Origin: Perca fluviatilis
Lineage: Eukaryota > Chordata > Actinopteri > Perciformes > Percidae
DNA length: 64,000 nt
Direction: 5' to 3'
Assembly (NCBI RefSeq): GCF_010015445.1
Contig: NC_053123.1
Location: 13,445,934-13,509,933, forward strand
The translations under genes were made by a program, and so were the position numbers. Below are positions 12,493-24,000 of the stretch, one piece after another. Within the stretch, counting starts at the first letter, position 1, and each line of letters starts with the position of its first letter. The notes below the pieces were generated by a model, which was not told the DNA's origin, did not search any database, and saw nothing but the letters and a program-made list of their open reading frames with translations.

Positions 12493-13316
12493 CTTAAACT
12501 CTGCCTCTGTTACATGTCATATACAGTAGCTGTCAGCCTGAAACCACATTTTCTGCCTCAAACTGTGTCTCATGTTGCCCTGTAGGCCACATTCTGCACA
12601 CATAGATCTTTTTTCCTCCTTATAAGTGAACTAAATTAAAAGTTAAAATAGTTTATTTTGTCTCAATATAATTGTATGGCTATAACTTTTAAAGTATCAC
12701 AATCGTTGAAAGTTTTTGTTGTCAAATTACTGCTGGGTCTCTTCCAAGACGTCCACCATACATGTTTAATTAAAATGTGTTACTTCACTTCTGCATGTGT
12801 ACAGTTCATTGTAATTTCCTCCCCCCAGGTCATTAGTTTTCAGAGGTAGTCTAGCTGTCACTGCAGACCTAAAATAATTTAGAAATAACAAAGAATGACA
12901 AAATTGTTATTCATCAGTGGCATCTAATTCAAAGACTGTGAAAATAAGACTCAGAAGAAATTGTCACTTCTTTGAAAATGTTTCACAGGAAAAAATAAAA
13001 CAAGATCAGGAAGAAAAATTAGGTTTTAGATGCAGCTGGTTTAAAGAAAAAAGTCTCTTACATAAATTATGTAGAAATGGCCTTTACTGTAGTTGAAGAT
13101 GCATCAGCCCAGTGTTCCTCAAAGCCTTCTTCTAAGACTGACTGATGGTGTAGATATGTTGTTTTCAAATAAAATAAAATAAACATTTAATAATGGCACA
13201 CCCATCAGACCCAAATGAAATCTAAATGTTTAAATTCTGGACCACACTGCCAAAGACACATTCTTTAAATCTGATCAAAATCAGACCGTGGTGACAATAA
13301 AAAAAGGAAAAAATTA
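12493..13316 (+). other. slc12a8 3' untranslated region and intergenic sequence
   Basis: AT-rich sequence after the slc12a8 stop. AATAAA-like signals lie at about 12996 and 13168-13183, either of which could end the transcript. No gene or transposon recognised. Confidence 0.55.
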
Positions 13317-13793
13317 GATTCAACTTTATTGTCATTGTGCAGTGAACAAGTAGAAAGACAGCAAAATGCAGTTTGCATCCAACCAGAAGTGCAAAAAAAA
13401 AGCAGAAAAGTGCAATGCAATATTCAAGTATAGACAGGTGGTGCATAGGCAGGACAAGAAATATATTGCAGTGTTATAAGAGTAGAATAAATATGGCTAT
13501 GTAATATGAACAATGTATGAACAACATGTACAGATATGTGCAATGTATTAGCAGTGACATTATACTAGTAGTAAGAATAATATAGATATAGATATATGCA
13601 TTGTATTAACAGAATATATAATAAGAAAAACTGAATAAATATGGATATACTGACTGAACCATATAGACAGATATGTGAGTGTAAAATAGTGTGGTAAAAA
13701 AAAATAGAGGGGGGGGAGGAAGAAGAGGGGGGAAAATTAAAAAAGCTATGTGCAGGGGGGAAAAAAAAAAAAAAAAAAGGAAGGGGGGGGGGG

Positions 13794-13827
<34 letters not shown>

Positions 13828-15260
13828 AGTATGGGTGGGGTAGGGTAGTGAAAATTGTACGGAGGGGGGGCTTAGTGGGTTAATTATCACGGGGATGCAG
13901 AGTTAGAGTCCAGTAGGGTGACGGCCGCAGGAAAGAAGCTTCCTCTGAACCTGCTGGTAGAGGTGCGGAGAGACCTGAGTGGGGTGAGAACAGTCTTTGA
14001 TGATGCTGCGCGCCTTCTTACACAAGCATCGCTTGCTCTGGATGGTCTCGATGGAGGGGAGTGAGGAACCGGTGATGCGTTGGGCAGTTTTCACCACCCT
14101 CTGCAGTGCTTTCCGGTCATGGGTAGAGCAGTTGCCATATCAAACTGTGACACAGTTGGTGAGGATGCTCTCGATGGTGCAGCGGTAGAAGTTCACCAGG
14201 ATCTGAGGAGACAGGTGGACCTTCTTGAGTCTCCTCAGAAAGAAGAGACGCTGGTGAGCCTTCTTGATCAGGGTGGAGCTGTTGAGGGTCCAAGAAAGGT
14301 CCTCAGATATGTTGAACACCCAGAAACTTGAAGCTGGTGACACGCTCCACCTCAGTCCTGTTGATGAGGATGGGGGTGTGTGTGCCAGCTTTAGACTTCC
14401 TGAAGTCCACAATGAGCTCTTTGGTCTTCTTGGTGTTGAGAGCCCGTTTATTGGTAGTGCACCACGAGGATAGGTGCTGGACTTCCTCCCTGTAGGCCGT
14501 CTCATCGTTGTTACTGATGAGACCAATCACCGTAGTGTCGTCTGCAAACTTTACAATGGTGTTTGAGCCTTGTACAGGTGTGCAGTCGTAGGTGAAGAGG
14601 GAGCAAAGGAGAGGGCTCAGCACACATCCCTGTGGTACGCCGGTGTTCAGGGTGATGGTTGAGGAGGTGTGATTATCTAACCTAACAGACTGAGGTCTGT
14701 TGGTTAGGAAGTCCAGAATCCAGTTACAGAGGGAGGTATTGATGCCCAGTTCACTGACTTTGGTGATCAGTTTGGAGGGGATGACGGTGTTGAATGCTGA
14801 ACTAAAGTCAATGAACAGCATTCTCACATAGGTTATGCTATTGTCAAGGTGGGACAGGGCAGAGTGAAGTGCCGTAGAGATGGCATCCTCTGTGCTCCTG
14901 TTCTGACGGTAGATGAATTGGAAGGGGTCCAGTGAAAGTCTTGAGATGGTCCAGCTTCTCGAAGAACTTCATTATGATGGGGGTGAGTGCAACTGGACGG
15001 AAGTCGTTAAGGCTTGTTTCAGTGGAGTGTTTTGGCACCAGCACGATGGAGGTGGTTTTAAAGCATGTGGGGCCAGCTGCCTGGGCTAGTGACAGATTGA
15101 ATATGTCAGTCCAAACCTCAGTCAGCTGCACAGCACAGGCCCTGAGTAGGCGTCCGAGGATACCATCAAGACCAGCATCCTTGCGTGCATTAATCCTGCT
15201 CAGTGCCACACACATGTCAGTGGTGGAGAGTGTGAGTGGCTGGTGATCTGCAGAGACATT
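13317..15260 (-). mobile_element. 5'-truncated LINE retrotransposon (L2/CR1/Jockey-like), dead
   Basis: The minus strand encodes a non-LTR reverse transcriptase in pieces. About 15275-14844 carries the fingers region (KDAGLDGI, LNDFRPVALTPI). About 14827-14303 carries the palm with [26 protein letters not shown] and the catalytic FADDTTV. About 14526-13903 carries the thumb and C-terminal part. The pieces sit in different frames, so at least two frameshifts are present. No endonuclease domain is seen, so the copy is 5' truncated. The 3' end at about 13317 reads, on the minus strand, ACAATAAAGTTGAATC, a typical fish LINE tail. Poly-A/G-rich sequence at 13690-13870 lies in its 3' part. The clade is judged only from overall resemblance. 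Confidence 0.88.
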
Positions 15261-16261
15261 TAAAGATACAAGCATTACAGTGGGTTAAATCTAAACCAAA
15301 ATATGCTATTAAATGTGTTTGAATGGATCTTTAAACATCATTCAGCACTGAAATGAATGTGAACCACTCGTGTCTCTCTTCTGTTAAAAAACCACAGCCA
15401 GCATCCTGTTGTCACAGAGCTACATCACTTGTTAAAAAATGATTTTTGATTGAGTATGAGGAAAAGCATCTAATCATCTAATAACTGGTATACCAGAAGG
15501 AATAAGAAGGGATTTCAATTGTTTGTTTGAAGTGTCAGTAAGGTCATGTTATTTGGGTGAATTGTTTGCATCACATGGTTTAAAAGTCACCGGTCTTACA
15601 GCTCAACAGCAAAGCTGTGAAAACCACTTTCTCTCACAGTTTTTTTTTTTATCAGATCAGCATCCTGCCAACAGGCACAAGATTATCTGTAAAAACAATT
15701 GCGTCTTGTTTCCTCTAGATGACTCGATCAGTACTTAGCAGTTACTGAGCATCAGATGGTTCTCAGCAGTGGAGCTGTTGGTCTGCTTCTTACTTAAGGA
15801 GAACCCTCTGGATGGGTTGGCTGAAGAATGTAACCATGCACATTGTAAAACTTTAATGTAAACATTATAGTTGAAGGGTGATGGCTTGAAATGCTCATAG
15901 TGTTAATATGTAAAGAAAAAAAACTTTTGGGCCAGCTCTGAACAACATACACTTGTTGACACACAGATATTAGGGATTTTTGTCATGTAGCTATAGGATA
16001 CTATAACAGTGAAGCAAACTTTCTGCTGTGTTGGTGTGAGTAATTGAAAGCACTTATTGTACTTTCACAAGCCATTTTTCTTGTAACTGTGTCACTTTCT
16101 ATTGTAGAATTGTCAATATTCTCCATTATGTGTAACAGACCATACTGAAGGGCTAAGGTGTGGGTGTTGTGCCTCTGTTGTTACTCGTGCTAATCACTGG
16201 GAGGGGTTTAAAAGGTTACACGATTTACACAATTGATTGATATATATTCGCCTGGAAAGCC
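15261..16261. other. Intergenic sequence, nothing recognised
   Basis: Between two LINE remnants. No convincing gene, RNA or transposon end was identified. Confidence 0.6.
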
Positions 16262-18470
16262 TTAAGAAAAAAATCTCCAGCACTGACCTTTGCTCTGTAG
16301 CCTAATTAATAATTGTTGTAGCCTGTTAAGAAACAGCAGATTTTTGGTCCAGTAGTCCCTGTTCACTGCTAGATTTTCCCAGTCGCCGGACATGATGTTA
16401 AACTTTTTCAGGCTGGTCTTAATATTGTCCTTAAAGTGTTTCTTTGGCCCACCAGGGGCTCGCTGTCCTTTTAGCTGGGAGTAGAGGATCTGCTTTGGGA
16501 GACGGTTGTTGGGCATGCGGATGACATGTCCTGTCCATCAAAGTTGGTACTGCATTATGATGGTAGTGATGCTGGGCATATTCGTTTCCTCCAGAATGCT
16601 GGAGTTTGTACGTCTGTCTTCCAGTTGATCCTCAAGATTTTTCTTAAGGCTCTTTGATGGAATAGTTCCAGGGCTCTTAGGTGTCTGCTGTAGGTGGTCC
16701 AGGATTCAGCACCATACAGCAGAGTTGGGAGAATCACAGCTCTATAGACCAGGAGCTTGGTTTGAGCCCTCAGGTCTCGGTCATCAAAGACTCTTGTCCT
16801 GAGTTTGGCATAGGCTCCGCTGACACAGCTCAGGCGATGGTTAACCTCAGAGTCTATATTGGCTTTGGAAGAAAGAATGCTGCCAAGGTAGGGGAAGTGT
16901 TCCAAGCTTTCCAGAGTGGTGTTATCCACTTTGATGATGGGCTGGAGTGATGGCTGGTTGGGTTGTGGTTGATACAAAACCTGCATTTTCTTGATGTTCA
17001 AGGCCAAACCCAGGGCTCTGTATGCCTTGGCAAAGGCATTTAGAATGCCCTGGAGGTCTTCAGGGGAGCGTGCTACAATGGCGTTATCATTGGCATATTG
17101 CAGCTCCATAATGGTGGTATTTCTGACTTTGCTCCTGGCTTTGAACCTGATAAGGTTGAATAGCCTGCCGTCAGTCCTGTAAAGGATTGGAATCCCCTGT
17201 GGCAACTCTTGACCAGTAAGGTGAAGTATGGCTGCAATGAAGATGGCAAATAGGGTGGGAGCAATGATGACCCCAGTTTCTACAATAAAGGGCTCAGATT
17301 CAAAGCCACTGTTGAGCACTGTGGCTGATGTCGTCATGCAGTAGCCTCAGTACACGGATGTAATTGTCATGACATCCATACTTTGACAGTATGCTCCACA
17401 GTGCCTGACGATCCACGGAGTCAAAGGCCTTTGTCAAGTCTATAAAGGCCATGTACGGAGGCAGTCCTTGTTCCCGACACTTTTCTTGTAGTTGGCGAAC
17501 AGAAAAGATCATGTCAGTTGTTCCCCTAGATGGGCGGAAGCCGCACTGTGATTCAGGGAGTACCTCCTCAGATAGTGGTAGCAGGCGGTTGGCGAGGACA
17601 CGAGCGGGGATTTTGCCTGTTGTTGACAAGAGCGAGATGCCCCTGTAGTTTCCACACTCAGCCTTGTCCCCTTTCTTAAATAAGGTTAACAATTTGGGCA
17701 TCCCGGAGCTCTGAGGGGAGCTCTTCCCTTTCCCAGACTTTGACGAGTAGATTGTGAATGTGGTGCCAGAGCCTTGGTCCTCCTTCCTTTAAGATCTCCG
17801 CGGGGATCCCATCAGGACCAGCGGCCTTGTTGTTCCTGAGATTCCTGATGGCATTGTGAACCTCTGTTAGGGTAGGAGGTTCCCCCACGTATTCTTGGAT
17901 GGGACTCTGTGGGATATGGTCGGCGATGTCCGATTCGGCTAAGCTGTCACGGTTCAAAAGTTCCTGAAAGTGCTCCTTCCAACGTGCGTTGATGGAGTCA
18001 TTGTCTTTTAGAAGAGTCTGTCCATCTTTTGAGCGCAGGGGATTTAAGCCGCGATGGCTAGGGCCATAGACAGCCTTAGTGGCAGTGAAAAAACCTCTGG
18101 TGTCACCTGAATCTGCCAGTCTCTGGAGTTTTAGAGACTTTTCTGTCCACAAGTTGTTCTTGAGCTCCCTCATCAATCTCTGAACGTCAGCCTTGGCTCT
18201 GGAGTGTGCTGCCCTTTTGGCCTCATGTTATATCATTTTGCCACACTCTGAAGGCTTTTCATTTTCTAGAGATAAGTTGTTCTATCTCTGTGTCATTTTC
18301 ATCAAACCAGTCCTGATGTTTCCTGGACTGATACCCAAGGGTGGATTCACATGAGTCATAGATGGTGGATTTGAGAAGGCCCCACTGCTCTTCGATGTCA
18401 TCAGGATATTCTTGCTGAAGATTACCCCGAGAGAGTCCTGAAGTAACTGCTGGGTGGCAGTTTCATTCAG
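16262..18470 (-). mobile_element. 5'-truncated LINE with mutated reverse-transcriptase active site
   Basis: Minus-strand pieces form a second, different LINE polymerase. About 18176-17676 is the N-terminal part (KAAGPDGIPAEIL). About 17701-17300 is the palm entry (CGNYRGISLLS, ESQCGFRPSRGTTDM, AFIDLTKAFDSVDR). About 17337-16555 is the palm and thumb. About 16516-16262 is a C-terminal tail (RAPGGPKKHFKD). The catalytic YADD box reads YAND (near 17090), and the block that should read GVKQGC has lost residues (near 17265). These changes plus frame breaks show that the copy is inactive. No endonuclease domain is visible. It belongs to a broadly distributed family often labelled endonuclease-reverse transcriptase; I do not assign the clade. 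Confidence 0.88.
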
Positions 18471-19684
18471 GCTGTCTAGGTTCAGGTTTTTTGATAAAAA
18501 AAAAAGGGCAAACAAACTGCAATGGCAAGGTTTTTATATAGAAATATAAAAACACACACATGAATGATAAAATAAACTATTGACATAGTGGACCACAGAT
18601 GCAAATCAGTTGTATAGCTAACACTGGTACAGGGTAGAGTGTCACACAAACGTCTTGAAAATAGATAACTCACCAAAGTCGCTCTCTGTAATAACGTGTG
18701 CGTAATCCAACTCGAAAGATGTTTTCTGCGAGGGCGCACGTGTTACGCACAGGTTATAAAGGTTCTATACACGGTTATACCAGGGCACAACCTAACTTGA
18801 TGGCACATTATCATATATCGGCTTATCGGCTTAAGAGGTAGGAGGGTCTCGAACCATGAAATTGTTACTGGCTGAGACAACTGTTGATCGAAACGAGTGT
18901 GGTCCAAATTGAATGCAGAGATATCTTTTGCTTCTCAGATGTCTCTGTCCTCCGGGAACCTATTGGCTCATGAGAGGTGTTGTTTGATTCGTAAGACTTT
19001 GCAGAACAAATATAACACCCAAATGTAGCGTTCCAAGTCTCGCATGAGAAGTGAGAGTCGAAAAGATGTCCAGTAGTGAACTATTGTTTACCGTTTTTAT
19101 GTTGTAATTCGGTCAGAAACTTCTTTATTGTGAGACGAACAGCTAGTTTTGGATAAACTGGCTTGGATATTACATTTGCTTGGACTCTTGGGGATTTATG
19201 AAAACAATTTTTTTTGGGACAATTTCACCAAAGTGGATAAAGGGAAGAATGTGCAGGTATGTAAGCACACTTGAATCGGCGCTGTCCTTTTCAGTGTTAT
19301 AACAATTAGATTACCATTTTCGAACTGCTATAAATTATTTTATGCTTTGTATGTGGGCTTAATGGAATCCCGAGAGTCTAAGCTTTAAACCGATGTGCTG
19401 CATGGCCGTATATTTTGAAGATTTAATGCTTCAAAGTTATAATGAAGTTTATGCAGCGTCTATTTTGAGCGGAAGTGTGCCGTCCACCGCACAATGATCC
19501 CTGCGAACACCCTGCTACCTAAATTCAAATACTTGCCTGTATGCAGTTAAAGTTTAGAGTTGTGTAACCAGAAGGGAAAATCTTTAAAAATGACTGTCCT
19601 TAACCATTTTAAATGAACTAATTTCTTAAGTTATTGCACCAGGACTTTCTGTCGACATTATATTTGCATAATAGCCATCCCTGT
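18471..19684. other. Intergenic sequence upstream of heg1
   Basis: No coding exon is supported. A strong splice-donor match (GTGCAG then GTATGTAAG) at about 19257 could end a non-coding first exon, but no transcript evidence is available from sequence alone. Confidence 0.5.
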
Positions 19685-20064
19685 TAGGAATCACCAGAGG
19701 CCTCACGATACGATATCATCACGATACTTATGTCACGATACAACATTATTGCGATTTTAAAGATATTGCAATATTCTGCATTATTGCAATTTATTACCTT
19801 TTTTCCCCAACTTCATATTTTTCCCAATTTCAAATGATGTCCCCAAAAGAAAACTTTGTCAACATCTGTTTTATCTAAAAAGATACAATTCTCTGTTTGT
19901 TAATCTCACTTCAATTTTATTGTTGCAAAATGGGATTGTCAATCAGACAAACTGACCAACACATATAGAACAAAAGATCAATACTTGGCATCTGTGTATC
20001 GATACAGTATTGCCACGGAAAATATTGCGATACTATGCTGTATCGATTTTTTCCCCCACCCCTA
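19685..20064. mobile_element. hAT-like non-autonomous element (TAGG...CCTA ends)
   Basis: 380 bases flanked by the exact 8-base duplication ATCCCTGT (19677-19684 and 20065-20072). The ends are short inverted repeats (TTAGGAATCACC against TTAGGGGTGGG). The interior is rich in ATCACGATAC/TATCGATAC-type repeats. No coding capacity. Confidence 0.85.
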
Positions 20065-20644
20065 ATCCCTGTATCATAAACTGTATTCTACTAGAACCCT
20101 TTTTTTGTCAACGAGTAGGATCAGCATTCAAATTGTTTTGTAGCTGCTACCTTTTTGTGCCTCTTCAAGCCCATTCCCACCAGTAAAACAGCCTAATGTT
20201 ATAAATTATTTAAAAAAAAAAAGTTTTACAGTCATGGCTCGGAGAATCAAAAGTATGGCTTTGAAATGTACTAGGGTTTTAATAATAGGACATGTCATAC
20301 TGAAGAGTTAGTGTGTCATTATTTTGACTTTGTAGTTCTTTCTAGCTCTCTCACTGTACTCTCTAACTTGACCTGCGATTTTGATTTCTACTTTTATAAT
20401 TTTTTTATTGGCAATTATGCGTTGCCATATCATCCAGTGCAGAGGAATTAGCAGTGAAGCGTTGTGTTGTTTGATTTGTCTCGCAACTTTCAGTCTCTGA
20501 AGCATCAGCAATAAATAATAATAAAAGTATTATTTTAAAGGCAGGACTTCCGACAACACCTGAAGGCAGCGCAGCAAACGCAGCCCCTGGGTTGAATAAC
20601 AGGGCAGCGCAACCAGCCCAGTGTTTTGTGTGAGTGTGAGAGTG

Positions 20645-21003
<359 letters not shown>

Positions 21004-24000
21004 ATGGAAACGTGGTTTTTGCATCACGTCCTCGGGGTGTCTCTGTCGGTCCTGCTCCTGGGTCTACCGGGGCCCCTAGGGGCAGGGACCCCCAGTAACA
21101 ACAGCACGGATCCGGTAACGGCAGGATTTTATTATTCAACCGCCACAGACGAACTCACTAACATGGAAAACAATGCAACTTCAACTTCATACTCCAGCGA
21201 GAGTTTATCAGCATCACAGAGGAACATCCTGCTCACACACACTGCTGAATCACACACTGCTGCTGCTGGAAACTTCGGTAAGATCACTGTTACGAAGGCC
21301 TGCAATGACAAGTGTAACTGTTCAGACACAAAAGTTAGTTCGGTTTGCTGAGTTTATCCCAATTATTCCGTATGAGCATTTCTTTCCCCTGCAAAGTAAG
21401 GCTCTGTAAATGTCTACTTTTCATTTCAAAATAAGCGTTAGCTGCAGAATACAATAGAAATACAACAGCAAAGCTGATTTATTATTCCAACAGGATTGCT
21501 ATAATCTCTTAATTCCAACTTTCTTTATCGAAAGTGAAGATTTCCTGTTGCATCCTGTGTGAAGAGACCTAGCTACACATTGTCATGAAACAAGTGCATT
21601 GCTCTTTTTGTTTAGTTTGCTTCAGTATAGAGCTGTAACTACTTATTTTCATTAAAAAAATCCATTCCATTGATGATTCATCGCTTGCACTATAAATTGT
21701 CAGAAATAGTGAGAAATGCCCATCACAAGTTCCTCAAGCCCAAGTTGACATATTCGAACTGCTTTATTTGACCAACCAACAGTTCAAAACCCCTGAAGTA
21801 GGGCTGCAACTAACAATTATTTTCATAGTCGATTCATCTGTTGATTTTTTTCTCAATTAATCGATCGGTCTCTAAAATGTCAGAAAATGGTGAAAAATGT
21901 GGATCAGTGTTTCCCAAAAGCCCAAGATGACGTCCTCAAATGTCTTCTTTTGTCCATAACTCAAAGATATTCAGTTTACTGTCACAGAGGAGAGAAGAAA
22001 CTCGAAAATATTCTCATTTAAGAATGCAATTTTTTTACTTTTGTCTTAAAAAATTACTCAAACCGACTAATCGATTATCAAAATAGTTAGGCGATTAATT
22101 GAGAGTTAACAACTAATCGATTAATCTTTCAAGCTCTACCCTGAAGTACGCAGGTTAGTATTGTAGAAGATTGAGGAAAAACTAAATAATTACATTTGAG
22201 AAGCTGGAACCAGTACATTTTCTGGGATTTTTGCTTTAAAAATTGGCTGTAACGATCAATCAATGACTGCAAATTAATTTTCTGTCGCTATTCAATTCCT
22301 CGAATAATTGTTTCATTTCTACTTGAGCATAAAACGTGGCTCATACTGTATGCTCAGATCTGTGGGTCAGATATAGAGGAGGATAAACCCACCATTACAA
22401 CGTTCACTTTGTTTTTTGGAATAGAAATATTCCCACCACTTTAAACCGACAGACCTTTCCAATGACCGACAGAAGAAATGTGGTTGACCATTTATCAAGT
22501 TAGACCCATTCACTTAGTTTGATAACAACTCAGAGACCCTCCCATGAATGTATCACTCCTATCATGATCTAAATATCAAATCTGATCAGCAGCCTAACTT
22601 CTTTTGAGGTTCCCTGTTAGCAATTGAAGCTGAGGTGTTGCCACAAAAAAGTCTTGACATTTGTTCAGCAGCTCACACCGGTGTTGATAAGGTGTATGGG
22701 CCGCTGTATCCATTGGTCAAGAGCATCTTGTCACGTGCATCATGTGGCAGTAGAGTTCAGAAGAGACCCCAGCCTGTAGATCCAGGAAAGCATGCCTCAA
22801 AACATTCCTACACCATTCTGGTGTGGGCTTAAAGTAAATTAAAAGAAAACAGTACAAGAATCAAGGGCTTTAATTGATAAATATATATATATTTTTTTTT
22901 TTATAGGGATTTAGTTCAAATCCCTCAAATAGAGGGTTTAGGTACAGTCCTAAAACTACTTTTGAACCTAAACTCCTGCCAGAGGGAAGAAAGATTTAGG
23001 TAACACTTTATAATAACCATCACTAATAAATGGTAAATTGATAGTTAATTCATCTTTAGTTAGATATTTGTGATCATTTAAAAAAAAATAAAAAAATTAT
23101 AAAATTTTATTATTATAAAATTAAATTTTTTTTTAGTGTCATACAATAATACGTTTATAACTTCAGATAGATAGGTAATACTTTGTCAGTGGTTAATAAT
23201 TGTTTTGTAAACTGTCTATAAACATTATTTGAATGGCTATTATAAAGTTTCAACTAATCCTTATAATAATAAGGTAATGATTAATAAATGGTTTATAAAG
23301 CATCTAGTAACAATCATTTGGCCCCATTAGATCTTTATTTGGCGATCTATAAAAGAGATGATTATTTTATTATTTGAGCACTGATAATAGCTATCTAAAT
23401 AGTGTTTATAGATGCTTTACAAAGTCTTTATTGACCATTAACAAGGTATTATGTTCATCAGATGCAACTTTACAATAGACATCTAAATTATGTTTACTGA
23501 CGGGTTACAAACGATTTCTTAATCATTTACAAAAAGTTAATATAATATATATGTGAACAACAATAAACTTTTAAAATAACATTAAAGCATAACTAATAAT
23601 TAGTAAACATGATTAATTATCAATGTGTTGTTATTTAACAGTAAAATATCTATTAAATAAGTTTAATTAACTATCAATTTACCATTTATTAGCGATGGTT
23701 ATTATAAAGTATTACAGATTTAAGCTCTTAGGGTACAAATGAAGACGTTTCAGAAAATGTATTAGCAAGTATAATATATCACCACTGGCAAGTATAATAC
23801 CAAGAAAGGTACCATAAAACTTCCAATAATGGCTGGGGCCTGTACTTCGTGAACAGAAAGCACTGGACCTTTATTACAGACAGACAGGTCATGAATTTGG
23901 GCGATCCACCTGCTCTGTGTAAAAGCCATGGATTTGCTATTTTGCTGTTCAAATCTACACAACTGCCTCTTTATGTACAGTATAACTTTAATATAGTTCC

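Noticed and set aside
13606..13890. Phe/Pro-rich 94-residue frame
   Set aside because: Produced by poly-A and poly-G runs in the LINE 3' region.
22635..22832. 65-residue frame in heg1 intron 1
   Set aside because: No splice-site pair, domain or phase match to heg1; resembles degenerate repeat sequence.
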